From positions 862,051 through 926,050 of the forward strand of contig NZ_JAFCAR010000004.1 in the NCBI RefSeq assembly GCF_016820245.1: 64,000 nt of DNA. Reading direction: 5' to 3'. The stretch is from Jannaschia sp. Os4 (GTDB lineage: Bacteria; Pseudomonadota; Alphaproteobacteria; Rhodobacterales; Rhodobacteraceae). The notes below the pieces were generated by a model. That model saw only the letters and a list, made by a program, of their open reading frames with translations, was not told the origin of the DNA and did no database searches. Shown here one piece after another: positions 46,596 through 55,276 of the stretch; positions within the stretch are counted from its first letter, which is position 1; every line of letters begins with the position of its first letter. Position numbers and translations under genes: made by a program.

Positions 46596-47852
46596 ATGAA
46601 CTCCCTGCTGACCGAGATCGAGGCCCGCGAGGACGAATGCGCCGCCCTCTGCGCCGAGATGGTGCGGATGCCGACGCTCAACCCGCCGGGCCTGCACTAC
46701 CGCGACATCTGCGAGTGGGCCGGGGGGCGCTACCGCCGCCTCGGCTGGGACGTGGAGATGATCCGCGCCCTCGGCGCGCCGGGGGATTCGGAGGACTTCC
46801 CGCGCTGGAACGTGCTGGTGCGTCACGAGGCGGGGCCCGGCCCGGTGCTGCACCTCAACGGCCATCACGACGTGGTGGCGGTGGGGGACGGCTGGACCCG
46901 CGACCCCTTCGGCGGGGAGATCGACGGCGGCAGGGTCTGGGGCCGCGGCACCTGCGACATGAAAGGCGGCATCGCGTCGGCCATGATCGCCGCCGAGACG
47001 CTGGCGCGATACATGACTCACGGCGCGGTGGAACTCTCGCTGACGGCGGACGAGGAATCGGGCGGCTACGGCGGCGTGGCCCACCTCGCGCAGCTCGGGC
47101 GCTACGAGCGGGTGGATCACGTCATCATCCCCGAGCCGCTGGACCCGGGGCGCATCTGCCTCGGCCATCGCGGCGTCTGGTGGGCGGAGATCGAGACGAA
47201 GGGGCGGATCGCCCACGGCTCCATGCCCTTCCTCGGGGACTGCGCGGTGCGGCACATGGGGGCGGTGCTGGACGAGATGGAGGCCACGCTATTCCCGCTG
47301 CTGGAGGGACGCCGCACGCCCGAGCCGGTGGTGCCCGAGGGCGCGCGGGCGTCCACGCTGAACCTCAACGCCGTGCATGGCGGCGAGCCGGTGCAGCCCG
47401 AGGGCTACGACGGGTTGCCGTCAGCCTGCGTCCCGGACCGCTGCGTGCTGACCATCGACCGGCGCTTCCTGCCGGAGGAGGAGCTGTCGGCGGTGAAGGC
47501 GGAGGTGGCGCAGCTCATGGAGCGGGTGCGCGCCAAGCGCCCCGACTTTCGCTACGAGATCCGCGACCTGTTCGAGGTGCACCCCTCACGCACCCCGGAC
47601 GACGCGCCGGTGGTGGCCGCCGTGCGGGGCGCCGTGGACGAGGTGCTGGGGCGCGAGGCGGAGCACGTGCTCTCACCCGGCACCTACGACCAGAAGCACA
47701 TCGACCGGATCGGGCGGCTGAAGGACTGCATCGCCTACGGGCCGGGCCACTTGGAGCTCGCGCACCAGCCCGACGAGTGGGTGGGCGTCCGCGACATGAC
47801 GCAGGCCGCGCAGGTGATCGCGCTGGCGGGGTGGCGCCTGCTGCGAGGATGA
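46596..47852 (+). CDS. M20 family deacylase (ArgE/DapE type)
   Basis: 418 aa, zinc-dependent hydrolase of amide bonds. Metal sites are visible in LHLNGHHDVV, RGTCDMKGG and TADEESGGYGG, with the catalytic glutamate pair, and SPGTYDQKHIDRIG near the C-terminus. It resembles acetylornithine deacetylase/succinyl-diaminopimelate desuccinylase proteins, but without arg or dap neighbours the substrate is open. The ATG at 46596 has GGGAGGG eight bases upstream. Confidence 0.85.
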   Translation: MNSLLTEIEAREDECAALCAEMVRMPTLNPPGLHYRDICEWAGGRYRRLGWDVEMIRALGAPGDSEDFPRWNVLVRHEAGPGPVLHLNGHHDVVAVGDGWTRDPFGGEIDGGRVWGRGTCDMKGGIASAMIAAETLARYMTHGAVELSLTADEESGGYGGVAHLAQLGRYERVDHVIIPEPLDPGRICLGHRGVWWAEIETKGRIAHGSMPFLGDCAVRHMGAVLDEMEATLFPLLEGRRTPEPVVPEGARASTLNLNAVHGGEPVQPEGYDGLPSACVPDRCVLTIDRRFLPEEELSAVKAEVAQLMERVRAKRPDFRYEIRDLFEVHPSRTPDDAPVVAAVRGAVDEVLGREAEHVLSPGTYDQKHIDRIGRLKDCIAYGPGHLELAHQPDEWVGVRDMTQAAQVIALAGWRLLRG

Positions 47853-47883
47853 CGGGACGGCCCCCCGCCCTACCCTCCCCGCC

Positions 47884-48531
47884 ATGCTCTCCGCCCCCGA
47901 CCGCCTCGCCTTCATGCAGCGCCTTCGCGAAGCCCAGCCCGGCGTGAAGGCGCCCACCGTGAAGAAGGGGCGCTCGCCCTTCCGCTCGGTGGTGTCCTGC
48001 ATGCTGTCGGCGCAGTCGCTCGACCGGAACACCGCCGCCGCCTCGCGCGCGCTCTTCGCGCTGGCGGCCACGCCGCGGGGCATCCTCGCTTTGGACGACG
48101 AGGAGATCGCGGCGGCCATCCGGCCCTGCGGCCTCTACAACATGAAGACGCGCAACCTGCGGAGGATGTGCACGGCTCTCCTGGAGGAGCACAGGGGCCG
48201 CGTGCCGCGCACCCGCGAAGGGCTGATGTCGCTGCCCGGCGTGGGGCGGAAATGCGCGGACATCGTGCTGCACTTCACCTTCGGCGAGGCGGTGGTCGCC
48301 GTGGACACGCACGTCCACCGGGTCTGCAACCGGACGGGGCTGGCCGAGGGGAAGACGGAGGCCAAGACCGCCGAGAGCTTGGAGGCCCGGCTGCCGGAGG
48401 GGTTCGGGATGGACGGGCACGTGCTGATCCTGAACCACGGCAAGAAGGTCTGCCGGGCGCGGGCGCCCAAGTGCGGGGCCTGCCCCGTGGCGGACCTGTG
48501 CGAGTGGGAGGACAAGCGGGTCGCGGGGTGA
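47884..48531 (+). CDS. Endonuclease III family DNA glycosylase
   Basis: 215 aa, HhH-GPD superfamily. The helix-hairpin-helix and catalytic lysine are in SLPGVGRKCADIVL, the catalytic aspartate in VDTHVHRVCNR, and a 4Fe-4S cluster is expected from Cys190, Cys197, Cys200 and Cys206 (C-x6-C-x2-C-x5-C). The likely role is removal of oxidised pyrimidines. It may be a second Nth paralogue, not necessarily the main one, so no symbol is given. Confidence 0.88.
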   Translation: MLSAPDRLAFMQRLREAQPGVKAPTVKKGRSPFRSVVSCMLSAQSLDRNTAAASRALFALAATPRGILALDDEEIAAAIRPCGLYNMKTRNLRRMCTALLEEHRGRVPRTREGLMSLPGVGRKCADIVLHFTFGEAVVAVDTHVHRVCNRTGLAEGKTEAKTAESLEARLPEGFGMDGHVLILNHGKKVCRARAPKCGACPVADLCEWEDKRVAG

Positions 48532-48614
48532 GGGCACGGGACCGTAGGTCGATTGTGATTGGACGCAGGCCCCTCCCCCGCGCTTCACTCGGGCGACCCA
48601 ACCCGGAGACGCCC

Positions 48615-49055
48615 ATGCTCAGGCCCCTCATCGCCGCCGCCCTCCTCGCCGCGCCCGCGCATGCCGCCACGGGCGAGCGCGTCCAAGTGACCGGCGAGGT
48701 GATCGACACGTGGTGCTACTTCTCCGGCGTCATGGGCGGCCCCGACGCGGTGGTCGGCAGCGCGCACCACACCTGCGCGCTCTGGTGCAGCGCGGGCGGC
48801 ATCCCCGTGGGCCTCTTGGCCGAGGACGGCACCGTCTACATGGTCCTGAAGATCGAGGGCGACGACGACACGGCGGGCGGCGACACGCTCCTGAACATCG
48901 CGTCCCACACGGTGACGGCGGACGGAATGCTCTACGTCCGCGACGGCCTCAACTACATCGTGGTCGAGGAGGTGACGGCCGACATGGACATCGTGAACGC
49001 CACCCACGAGGATTTCGGGGTCATCCCCGGCTTCGCCATCCCGGACCCGGAGTGA
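48615..49055 (+). CDS. Secreted Cys/His-rich protein A of a Sco-linked module
   Basis: 146 aa. Signal peptide MLRPLIAAALLAAPAHA; the mature domain starts with a beta-rich segment VQVTGEVIDTWCYFSG (Cys34), followed by SAHHTCALWCSAGG (His51, His52, Cys54, Cys58), IPVGLLAEDGTVYMVLKIEG and a tail ending FAIPDPE. The order resembles an OB-fold with a metal or disulfide site. The following protein B shows the same order of features. It is five bases from the next gene, so the three genes 48615-50202 form an operon. Confidence 0.8.
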   Translation: MLRPLIAAALLAAPAHAATGERVQVTGEVIDTWCYFSGVMGGPDAVVGSAHHTCALWCSAGGIPVGLLAEDGTVYMVLKIEGDDDTAGGDTLLNIASHTVTADGMLYVRDGLNYIVVEEVTADMDIVNATHEDFGVIPGFAIPDPE

Positions 49056-49060
49056 CGCCC

Positions 49061-49630
49061 ATGATCCGCTATCTGCTCCCCCTCGCCCTCGCCGCCGCGC
49101 CCGCCCTCGCCCAAGACTTCTCGGAAGGCTCCGAGGCCCGAGAGTGGGGCCTCTTCGGCGAGTCGAAGGCCCGGTTCGCCGCCACCGTGACCGACCCGCT
49201 CTGCGCGCTCTCCGGTGATTGCGCCGACAACTGCGGTGGCGGCGACCGGCAACTGGCCCTCGTGCGCGAGGAGGACGACGTGATGGTCCTCGTGCTCAAG
49301 AACGCGCAGTCGGCGTTCAACGGGGCGGTGACCGACCTGCTGCCCTTCTGCGGACAGGCGGTCGAGGTGGACGGCCTGCTCATCACCGACGAGGAGATCG
49401 GCGCGCGGAACGTCTACCTGATCCAGCGCATCCGCGCGCAGGGCGACGAGGAATGGACCAGGGCCAACAAGTGGACCGACGCGTGGGCCGAGCGGAACCC
49501 CGGCGCCGAGGGGTCCGGTCCGTGGTTCCGGCGCGACCCGCGGGTGCAGGCCGAGATCGCGGAGGAGGGCTGGCTGGGCTTCGGCGCCGACAGCCCCGTG
49601 GAGGAGGCGTTCCTCGAGGACTGGTTCTGA
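49061..49630 (+). CDS. Secreted Cys-rich protein B of a Sco-linked module
   Basis: 189 aa. Signal peptide MIRYLLPLALAAAPALA; the mature part has FAATVTDPLCALSGDCADNC (Cys48, Cys54, Cys58), then LALVREEDDVMVLVLKNAQS and LLPFCGQAVEVDGLLITDEE (Cys97). The first 60 residues line up with protein A: VTDPLC against VIDTWC, C-x3-C against C-x3-C, and MVLVLKN against YMVLKIE. The C-terminal third is acidic and tryptophan-rich. Its stop shares a base with the Sco gene start (TGATG). Function unknown; extracytoplasmic metal handling is suspected. Confidence 0.8.
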   Translation: MIRYLLPLALAAAPALAQDFSEGSEAREWGLFGESKARFAATVTDPLCALSGDCADNCGGGDRQLALVREEDDVMVLVLKNAQSAFNGAVTDLLPFCGQAVEVDGLLITDEEIGARNVYLIQRIRAQGDEEWTRANKWTDAWAERNPGAEGSGPWFRRDPRVQAEIAEEGWLGFGADSPVEEAFLEDWF

Positions 49631-50202
49631 TGCGCGTCGCCGCCCTCCTCGTAGCCCTCGCCCTCCCGGCGGGGGCGCAGCAGGCCACGCTCCTGACGGA
49701 TGCGACCGACACCCCGTTCCCGTCCTTCGGCGGGGAGTGGGCGCTGACGGACCATCACGGGCAGGCCCGCACCCAAGCGGACCCGGCGGGGCGGGTGCAA
49801 CTGCTGTTCTTCGGCTACGCGACCTGCGAGGCGATCTGCACGGTCGCCCTGCCCACCATGTCCGACCTCGCCGCCGACCTCGCCGCCGAGGGCATCGAGG
49901 TGGCGCCCTTGGTCGTCACGGTCGATCCCGCGCGGGACACGGTGGAGAGCATGGGGCCGGCGCTGGCGACCTACGCGCCGGGCCTGACGGGGCTGACGGG
50001 CAGCGAGGAGTCCCTCGCCCATGTGCGCGACCTCTTCCACGTCGAGCGCACGCTCCTGTTCGAGGAGCCGCTGGGCGGGGCGGTCTACGCCCATGGCAGC
50101 CACATCTTCGTGCTGGACGGGGACGGCGCGTTCCTGACCCTGCTCCCGCCGATCCTCGCCCCGGAGGCGATGGTCGAGATCGTGCGGGGCTACGCCGGGT
50201 GA
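49630..50202 (+). CDS. SCO1/SenC family copper chaperone
   Basis: 190 aa, thioredoxin fold. Signal peptide MRVAALLVALALPAGA, copper-binding FGYATCEAIC (Cys66 and Cys70, C-x3-C), and the third ligand His155 in YAHGSHIFVLD. Sco proteins deliver copper to the CuA site of cytochrome oxidase or guard against copper. Here the signal peptide appears cleavable rather than a membrane anchor, so it should be soluble in the periplasm. No oxidase genes are near. Confidence 0.9.
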   Translation: MRVAALLVALALPAGAQQATLLTDATDTPFPSFGGEWALTDHHGQARTQADPAGRVQLLFFGYATCEAICTVALPTMSDLAADLAAEGIEVAPLVVTVDPARDTVESMGPALATYAPGLTGLTGSEESLAHVRDLFHVERTLLFEEPLGGAVYAHGSHIFVLDGDGAFLTLLPPILAPEAMVEIVRGYAG

Positions 50203-50276
50203 GGCGGGCCCCCGCGCACGGACGGGGGGAGCGGTGGCCGAGGCCCACCGGACGCCCCCGGCCCCGACGTCCCGGC

Positions 50277-50306
50277 TTGCCGATCCCCACGCCCCCCCGC
50301 TAGCCT
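50277..50306 (+). promoter_or_regulatory. Candidate promoter of the solute-binding protein gene
   Basis: TTGCCG (50277-50282), an 18-base spacer and TAGCCT (50301-50306), 28 bases before the ATG. Confidence 0.45.
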
Positions 50307-50334
50307 CGTCCCGCACCCACGGGGAGGGACCCAC

Positions 50335-51789
50335 ATGATCCGCACCGCCACGGCCGCGCTCCTGCTGACGGCCACCACAGCGCTCGCCCAAGCGACCGAC
50401 ATCACCCTCGGCATGCAGCTGGAGCCGCCCAACCTTGACCCGACGGCGGGCGCGGCGGCGGCCATCGACGAGGTGGTCTACGCCAACGTGTTCGAGGGCC
50501 TGACGCGGTTCGGCCCCGACGGGTCGATCCAGCCGGGCCTCGCCTCCGACTGGGAGGTCTCGGAGGACGGCCTGACTTGGACCTTCACCCTGCGCGACGA
50601 GGTGGCCTTCCACGACGGCACCGCCTTCACCGCCGACGACGTGGTGTTCAGCCTCGACCGCGCGCGGGCCGAGGACAGCGTGAACGCGCAGAAGGTGCTG
50701 TTCGAGGGGATCGAGAGCGTCGAGGCCGTCGACGGCACCACTGTCCGCATCACGCTCTCGCAGCCCAACGGCAACCTGCCCTTCAACCTCGCGTGGGGCG
50801 ACGCCGTGATCGTCGCGCCCGAGAGCGCGGAGACCAACGCCACGAACCCCGTGGGCACGGGGCCGTTCAAGTTCGGCCAGTGGGTGCAGGGCGACCGCGT
50901 GGAGCTGGTCGAGAACCCCGACTACTGGGGCGAGGCGCCCGCGCTGAAGTCGGCCACCTTCAAGTTCATCTCCGACCCCAACGCCGCCTTCGCCGCCATG
51001 ATGGCGGGCGACCTCGACGCCTTCCCGGGCTACCCCTCGCCCGAGACGCTGGCGCAGTTCGAGGCGGACCCCCGCTTCGAGGTGGTCGTGGGCTCGACCG
51101 AGGGCGAGACCATCCTCGCCATGAACAACGAGCGTCTCGATCCCAAGCTGCGCGAGGCGATCACGCGCGCCGTGGACCGGCAGGCCGTCGTGGACGGCGC
51201 GATGTTCGGCTACGGCACGCCCATCGGCACCCACTTCGCGCCGCACAACCCCGACTACCTCGACCTGACGGAGCAGAACGGCTTCGACCCGGAGGCGGCG
51301 GCGAGCGCGCTGGCGGAGTCCGGCTATGACGGCGAAGCCCTGTCGCTGATGCTCCCGCCGCCGTCCTACGCCCGGCGCGGCGGGGAGATCGTCGCCAGCC
51401 AGCTGCGCGACGCGGGCATCGAGACGGAGATCCAGAACGTCGAATGGGCGCAGTGGCTGGAGCAGGTGTTCCGGGGCGGCGACTACGACCTGACCATCGT
51501 CAGCCATACCGAGCCGATGGACATCAACATCTACGCCCGGCCCGACTACTACTTCCGCTACGACAGCCCGGCCTTCCAGTCATTGATGGAGCAGCTCGAC
51601 GCCGAGGCGAACCCGGAGCAGCGCCGCGCCCTGCTGCAGCAGGCCCAGCGCATGATCGCCGACGAGCACGTCAACGCCTACCTGTTCCAGCTGGCCCGTA
51701 CCGGCGTGCAGGACGCGCGGATCGAGGGGCTGTGGGAGAACGCCCCGACGCAGGCCAACGACCTGACCGGGGCGTCCTGGTCGGAGTGA
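50335..51789 (+). CDS. Extracellular solute-binding protein family 5 (peptide/opine type)
   Basis: 484 aa, periplasmic. Signal peptide MIRTATAALLLTATTALAQA; family signature EPPNLDPTAGAAAAIDEVVYANVFEGL and WTFTLRDEVAFHDGTAFTADDVVFSLDRA. It delivers di- or oligopeptides or similar compounds to an ABC transporter. No permease or ATPase genes follow, so it is an orphan binding protein or uses permeases encoded elsewhere. The preceding hairpin-free 132-base gap holds its own promoter. Confidence 0.92.
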   Translation: MIRTATAALLLTATTALAQATDITLGMQLEPPNLDPTAGAAAAIDEVVYANVFEGLTRFGPDGSIQPGLASDWEVSEDGLTWTFTLRDEVAFHDGTAFTADDVVFSLDRARAEDSVNAQKVLFEGIESVEAVDGTTVRITLSQPNGNLPFNLAWGDAVIVAPESAETNATNPVGTGPFKFGQWVQGDRVELVENPDYWGEAPALKSATFKFISDPNAAFAAMMAGDLDAFPGYPSPETLAQFEADPRFEVVVGSTEGETILAMNNERLDPKLREAITRAVDRQAVVDGAMFGYGTPIGTHFAPHNPDYLDLTEQNGFDPEAAASALAESGYDGEALSLMLPPPSYARRGGEIVASQLRDAGIETEIQNVEWAQWLEQVFRGGDYDLTIVSHTEPMDINIYARPDYYFRYDSPAFQSLMEQLDAEANPEQRRALLQQAQRMIADEHVNAYLFQLARTGVQDARIEGLWENAPTQANDLTGASWSE

Positions 51790-51823
51790 CGGTGCGGGGG
51801 CGGCGCGGCCGCCCCCGTCGCCC

Positions 51824-52078
51824 TCACGGGCAGGCGGCCACGTAGGTCGAGCCGTCGGGCCGCTGGTAGCGGCAGGTCTCCGCCCCGGTGGGCCGCGTGA
51901 CGGCGTTGCCGACGGCGGCCCCGATGGCCCCGGCCGCGATGGCGGCCTCGATCTGGTCGTCGCTGTCGGCCAAGGTGGCCCCCGCGGTCGCGCCCACGGC
52001 GGCGCCCGTCAGGGCGCCTTGGTTGGCTTGGCAGCCCGCGACGAGTGCGGCGAGCGCGAGCAATGCAAGAGGTTTCAT
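51824..52078 (-). CDS. Small glycine-zipper lipoprotein
   Basis: 84 aa. MKPLALLALAALVAGC gives a lipobox with Cys16; the middle is an alternating glycine/alanine zipper (GALTGAAVGATAGATLADSD, AIAAGAIGAAVGNAV) and the end CRYQRPDGSTYVAAC could close a disulfide. AAAGGGAGA precedes the ATG. Layout like the lipoprotein at 16195-16383. Function unknown. Confidence 0.8.
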   Translation of the reverse strand: MKPLALLALAALVAGCQANQGALTGAAVGATAGATLADSDDQIEAAIAAGAIGAAVGNAVTRPTGAETCRYQRPDGSTYVAACP

Positions 52079-52161
52079 GTGCGGTCTCCCTTTCAGGTGG
52101 CTGCCCAACCTGTTGACGAATATGGGGGTTCCCGCTCATCGCCCGGTCGGCGGAGAGCCGC

Positions 52162-52875
52162 CTAGGCCAGCGCCTCCGCCACGACCCGCGCGACGGCCTC
52201 CGGGTGGGTGAGCGGGGCCATGTGCCCCGCCCCCGCGATCACGCGCGCCTCCAGCCGCGGCAGCCGTGCGGCCAGCCCGTCGCGGATGGCGCGCACCACC
52301 GGCGCGGCCCGTTCGCCCGCCACGAAGGTGACGGGCACGTCCGGCAAGCGGTCCAGCACGCCGCCGACGTCGTCCACGAGGGCGGGCGCCGTCTCGGCCA
52401 CGAGATGCACGCGGTCGCGCATGTAGACGCGCGCCGCCTGCGGCAACGCGGCCAAGGGCACGTCCCCCCAGAGCCCGTGGAACGCCGCGAGCATCCCCTC
52501 CGCGTCCCCCGCCGCGCGGGCCGCCTCGTAGGGGGCCATCTCCGCCACGTGGGCCTCGCGGGCGGCGGGGCCCGCGGCGGCGAACGTCACGGGCTCGATC
52601 AGCACGGCGCGGCGCACGAGCCCCTCGGCCATCAGCGCCAAGGCCACGCAGCCGCCGATCGAATGTCCGACCACGTCGAAGGGCGGCCGCCCCGCCGCCC
52701 GCGCGACGGCCACCGCCTCGGACATCCAGTCGCCGCCCGCGTAGGGCGTCCGCCCATGGCCCGGCAGGTCGGGCCGGAGGAGCGGTCGGTCGAGATGTGC
52801 GCCGACCCCGCGCCACGCCGAGCCGGCAGCCAGCATGCAGTGCAGCGCGAGGATCGGCCCGTCGGCGCGGGCCAC
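52162..52875 (-). CDS. Alpha/beta hydrolase
   Basis: 237 aa. Nucleophile Ser72 in GHSIGGC and catalytic His218 in AGAGHMAPLTHPE; the oxyanion region is LHCMLAAGSAW. A GTG start at 52875 follows GGGGGAGGGGGC, an adequate binding site. It begins 14 bases after the DsbA-fold gene and is likely co-transcribed with it. Substrate unknown; esterase or lactonase-like. Confidence 0.82.
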   Translation of the reverse strand: MARADGPILALHCMLAAGSAWRGVGAHLDRPLLRPDLPGHGRTPYAGGDWMSEAVAVARAAGRPPFDVVGHSIGGCVALALMAEGLVRRAVLIEPVTFAAAGPAAREAHVAEMAPYEAARAAGDAEGMLAAFHGLWGDVPLAALPQAARVYMRDRVHLVAETAPALVDDVGGVLDRLPDVPVTFVAGERAAPVVRAIRDGLAARLPRLEARVIAGAGHMAPLTHPEAVARVVAEALA

Positions 52876-52889
52876 GCCCCCTCCCCCGC

Positions 52890-53489
52890 TCAGAGGTCGC
52901 CCGCGAGGTGCAGGTCGAGGTCGGCGATGCGGTCCTGCCCCCAGAACCGCTCGTCGCCGACGACGTAGAACGGCGCGCCGAAGGCCCCGGCGGCGACCGC
53001 CTCCTCCAGGTTGCGCGCGTATTCCTCCGCCCCGGCGAGCATCCCCTTGTCCGAGAGCGCCGGGTCGAACCCCGCCGCCGACAGGCAGTCGCGGATCACG
53101 TCGTCCTGCGCGATGTCGCACTCCTCGGCCCAGCAGGCGCGGCACAGCCCGTGGACCAGCGCGCCCACGTCGCCGGACCCGTCGTGGATCGCGGCGATCA
53201 CCGCGTAGGAGGAGGGGGCCGGGTTCGTCGGCCAGTGCGCGGGCTTGAGGTTGATCGGCATGCCTAGCTTCTTCGCCTGCCGCCGCATCTCCTGCAGGCG
53301 CCACACTTGGTGGTTCTCGTGCCGCTGTCCCGGCGGCGTGCCCCCGGTGCGCCCGAACAGCGCGATCACGTCGAGCGGCTTGTAGGCGATCTCGGCCCCG
53401 TGCTTGGCCGCGACCTCCTCCAGCCGGGTCCCCGCGAGGTAGGTGTAGGGCGAGACCGTCGCGAAGTAGTAGTCGATCCGGGGCATCAT
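52890..53489 (-). CDS. 2-hydroxychromene-2-carboxylate isomerase family protein
   Basis: 199 aa, DsbA/GST-kappa fold. The glutathione-binding serine is in [34 protein letters not shown] near the C-terminus is characteristic. In naphthalene degradation this enzyme isomerises an aromatic intermediate, but many paralogues have other roles. Two ATGs (53489, 53486) follow GGAAGG; the first is used. Divergent from prs. Confidence 0.87.
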   Translation of the reverse strand: MMPRIDYYFATVSPYTYLAGTRLEEVAAKHGAEIAYKPLDVIALFGRTGGTPPGQRHENHQVWRLQEMRRQAKKLGMPINLKPAHWPTNPAPSSYAVIAAIHDGSGDVGALVHGLCRACWAEECDIAQDDVIRDCLSAAGFDPALSDKGMLAGAEEYARNLEEAVAAGAFGAPFYVVGDERFWGQDRIADLDLHLAGDL

Positions 53490-53516
53490 GTTTCCTTCCG
53501 TGGGGGCAGTCGGGCT

Positions 53517-53545
53517 TTGCCGCCTCCCTGCCCGGCTGCTAGGCC
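53517..53545 (+). promoter_or_regulatory. Candidate promoter of prs
   Basis: TTGCCG (53517-53522), a 17-base spacer and TAGGCC (53540-53545), 50 bases before the prs ATG. Confidence 0.45.
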
Positions 53546-53595
53546 CCGCGCAACAGGGACGGGGGCGAGTCGGCCCCATCGCGGAGAGCGCAGCC

Positions 53596-54636
53596 ATGAC
53601 CAGCCCCGAACCCAAGATCATCGCCGGGACGTCCAACCCGCCGCTGGGCCAGCAGGTCGCGCGGCGCATCTCCATGCACCAAGGCCGGCAGGTCGGCCTC
53701 GTGGACGCGCGGGTCGAGCGGTTCGCCGACGGCGAGATCTTCGTCGAGGTTTGGGAGAACGTCCGCGGCGAGGACATGTACATCCTGCAGTCGACGTCGA
53801 ACCCGGCCAACGACCACCTGATGGAGCTGGTCATCATGGCCGACGCGCTGCGCCGCTCGTCGGCGGCGCGCATCACCGCCGTGATCCCCTATTTCGGCTA
53901 CGCCCGGCAGGACCGCCGCACCAAGGCGCGCACGCCCATCTCGGCCAAGCTCGTGGCCAACATGATGGTCGGCGCGGGGATCGAGCGGGTGCTGACGATG
54001 GACCTGCACGCCGCCCAGATCCAAGGCTTCTTCGACATCCCCGTCGACAACCTCTACGCCGCGCCGATCTTCGCGCTCGACATCATGCACCACTTCCGCG
54101 GCGGCATGGACGACGTGATGGTCGTCTCGCCCGACGTGGGCGGCGTGGCCCGCGCGCGGGAGTTGGCGCTGCGGATCGGCGCGCCGCTGTCGATCGTCGA
54201 CAAGCGCCGCGAGAAGGCGGGCGAGGTCGCGGGGATGACCGTGATCGGGGACGTGAAGGGCAAGCGCTGCCTGATCGTCGACGACATCTGCGACACGGCC
54301 GGGACGCTGTGCAAGGCGGCGGACGTGCTCTTGGAGGCGGGGGCCACGGAGGTGCACGCCTACATCTCGCACGGCGTCCTGTCGGGGCCCGCGGTGGAGC
54401 GCGTGACCAACTCCAACCTCGAGAGCCTCGTGATCACCGACACCATCGCGCCAACCAAGCCCGTGCAGGGCTGCAAGCGCATCCGCGTGGTGCCCACGGC
54501 GCCGGTCTTCGGGCAGGCGATCCTCAACATCTGGAACGGCACCAGTGTGTCGTCGCTCTTCGACAACGAGACGCTCGAGCCCCTCTACGAGAGCCGCTAC
54601 CCCGGCGGCATGGCGCGGGAGCGCGCCGACGCGTAG
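53596..54636 (+). CDS. prs: Ribose-phosphate pyrophosphokinase
   Basis: 346 aa. Makes PRPP from ribose-5-phosphate and ATP for purine, pyrimidine, histidine and tryptophan synthesis. [22 protein letters not shown] (ATP site), [12 protein letters not shown], and the PRPP loop [12 protein letters not shown] are all present. An insertion-rich N-terminus is normal for alphaproteobacteria. Its stop is nine bases from the convergent small gene. Confidence 0.95.
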   Translation: MTSPEPKIIAGTSNPPLGQQVARRISMHQGRQVGLVDARVERFADGEIFVEVWENVRGEDMYILQSTSNPANDHLMELVIMADALRRSSAARITAVIPYFGYARQDRRTKARTPISAKLVANMMVGAGIERVLTMDLHAAQIQGFFDIPVDNLYAAPIFALDIMHHFRGGMDDVMVVSPDVGGVARARELALRIGAPLSIVDKRREKAGEVAGMTVIGDVKGKRCLIVDDICDTAGTLCKAADVLLEAGATEVHAYISHGVLSGPAVERVTNSNLESLVITDTIAPTKPVQGCKRIRVVPTAPVFGQAILNIWNGTSVSSLFDNETLEPLYESRYPGGMARERADA

Positions 54637-54645
54637 CCCCGCCGC

Positions 54646-54930
54646 TCAGCTGCCGAAGAGGCGGCTCGCGACGTAGACGTTGGGCGCGATGAACGCGACC
54701 CAGAGCACGAACAGCCCCGCGAACTTGCCGCCCCGGTGCCAGAGCACCTCGGTCGCGTCCGGCGGCTCGTTGGACGGGGGCGGCGCGGCGGCCTCGGCGG
54801 CGGAGGCGCGTGCGGCGATCTCCGCGCGGCGGGCCGCGGACCGCTCCTGCAGCGCGCTGATCTCGTAGGACGAGAACATGGATGCGGACGGCCCCTGCAA
54901 GGTGGTCGGCGCGGCGGTTCTGTCTGTCAT
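54646..54930 (-). CDS. Tail-anchored hypothetical protein
   Basis: Not recognised; 94 aa. A charged alanine-rich helix (ALQERSAARRAEIAARASAA) is followed by a C-terminal membrane segment (FAGLFVLWVAFIAPNVYVAS) close to the end, so it is probably anchored by its tail with the N-terminus in the cytosol. Between prs and tRNA-Arg. Confidence 0.65.
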   Translation of the reverse strand: MTDRTAAPTTLQGPSASMFSSYEISALQERSAARRAEIAARASAAEAAAPPPSNEPPDATEVLWHRGGKFAGLFVLWVAFIAPNVYVASRLFGS

Positions 54931-55008
54931 GGATCGGTCCCGGATGGTGTCTTCGAACCTACGCACGCGGGCGCGGTTCGGTTCACTTCACCGGATCGAA
55001 AGGGGGAA

Positions 55009-55085
55009 TGGCGCGCTGGGGAGGATTCGAACCCCCGACCCCTTGATTCGTAGTCAAGTACTCTATCCAACTGAGCTACCAGCGC
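55009..55085 (-). tRNA. tRNA-Arg (anticodon ACG)
   Basis: 77 bases including an encoded CCA. Acceptor stem GCGCTGG with CCAGCGC, D arm GCTCAGTTGGATAGAGT, anticodon stem CTTGA/TCAAG with loop CTACGAA (anticodon ACG), T arm GGGGGTTCGAATCCTCC. ACG (inosine-modified) reads CGU, CGC and CGA codons, the main arginine family in this GC-rich DNA. Confidence 0.95.
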
Positions 55086-55097
55086 ACTACGAGGGCG

Positions 55098-55126
55098 CAG
55101 ATAGACGGGGCGCGGCGGCGGCGCAA
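55098..55126 (-). promoter_or_regulatory. Promoter of tRNA-Arg
   Basis: On the minus strand TTGCGC (55126-55121), a 17-base spacer and TATCTG (55103-55098), 12 bases before the tRNA 5' end. Confidence 0.65.
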
Positions 55127-55163
55127 GAGGCGTTCCGACCGTCCAGGGCGGACGTGCGCCCCT

Positions 55164-55192
55164 TGCACGGACGTCGTACGTACATCCGTGCA
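55164..55192. repeat. 29-bp near-palindrome
   Basis: TGCACGGACGT (55164-55174), seven bases, then ACATCCGTGCA (55182-55192): 11-bp arms with one mismatch and a palindromic CGTACG in the centre. It lies between the TetR gene stop and the tRNA promoter; terminator or operator cannot be decided. Confidence 0.5.
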
Positions 55193-55276
55193 TGAGCCGG
55201 AATGCTGCAGCGCGGCACGCGCCGGGCGCGACCGGGGGACGGATCGGACGGCCGGTCCGGGGGCCATGCGTCCGGG

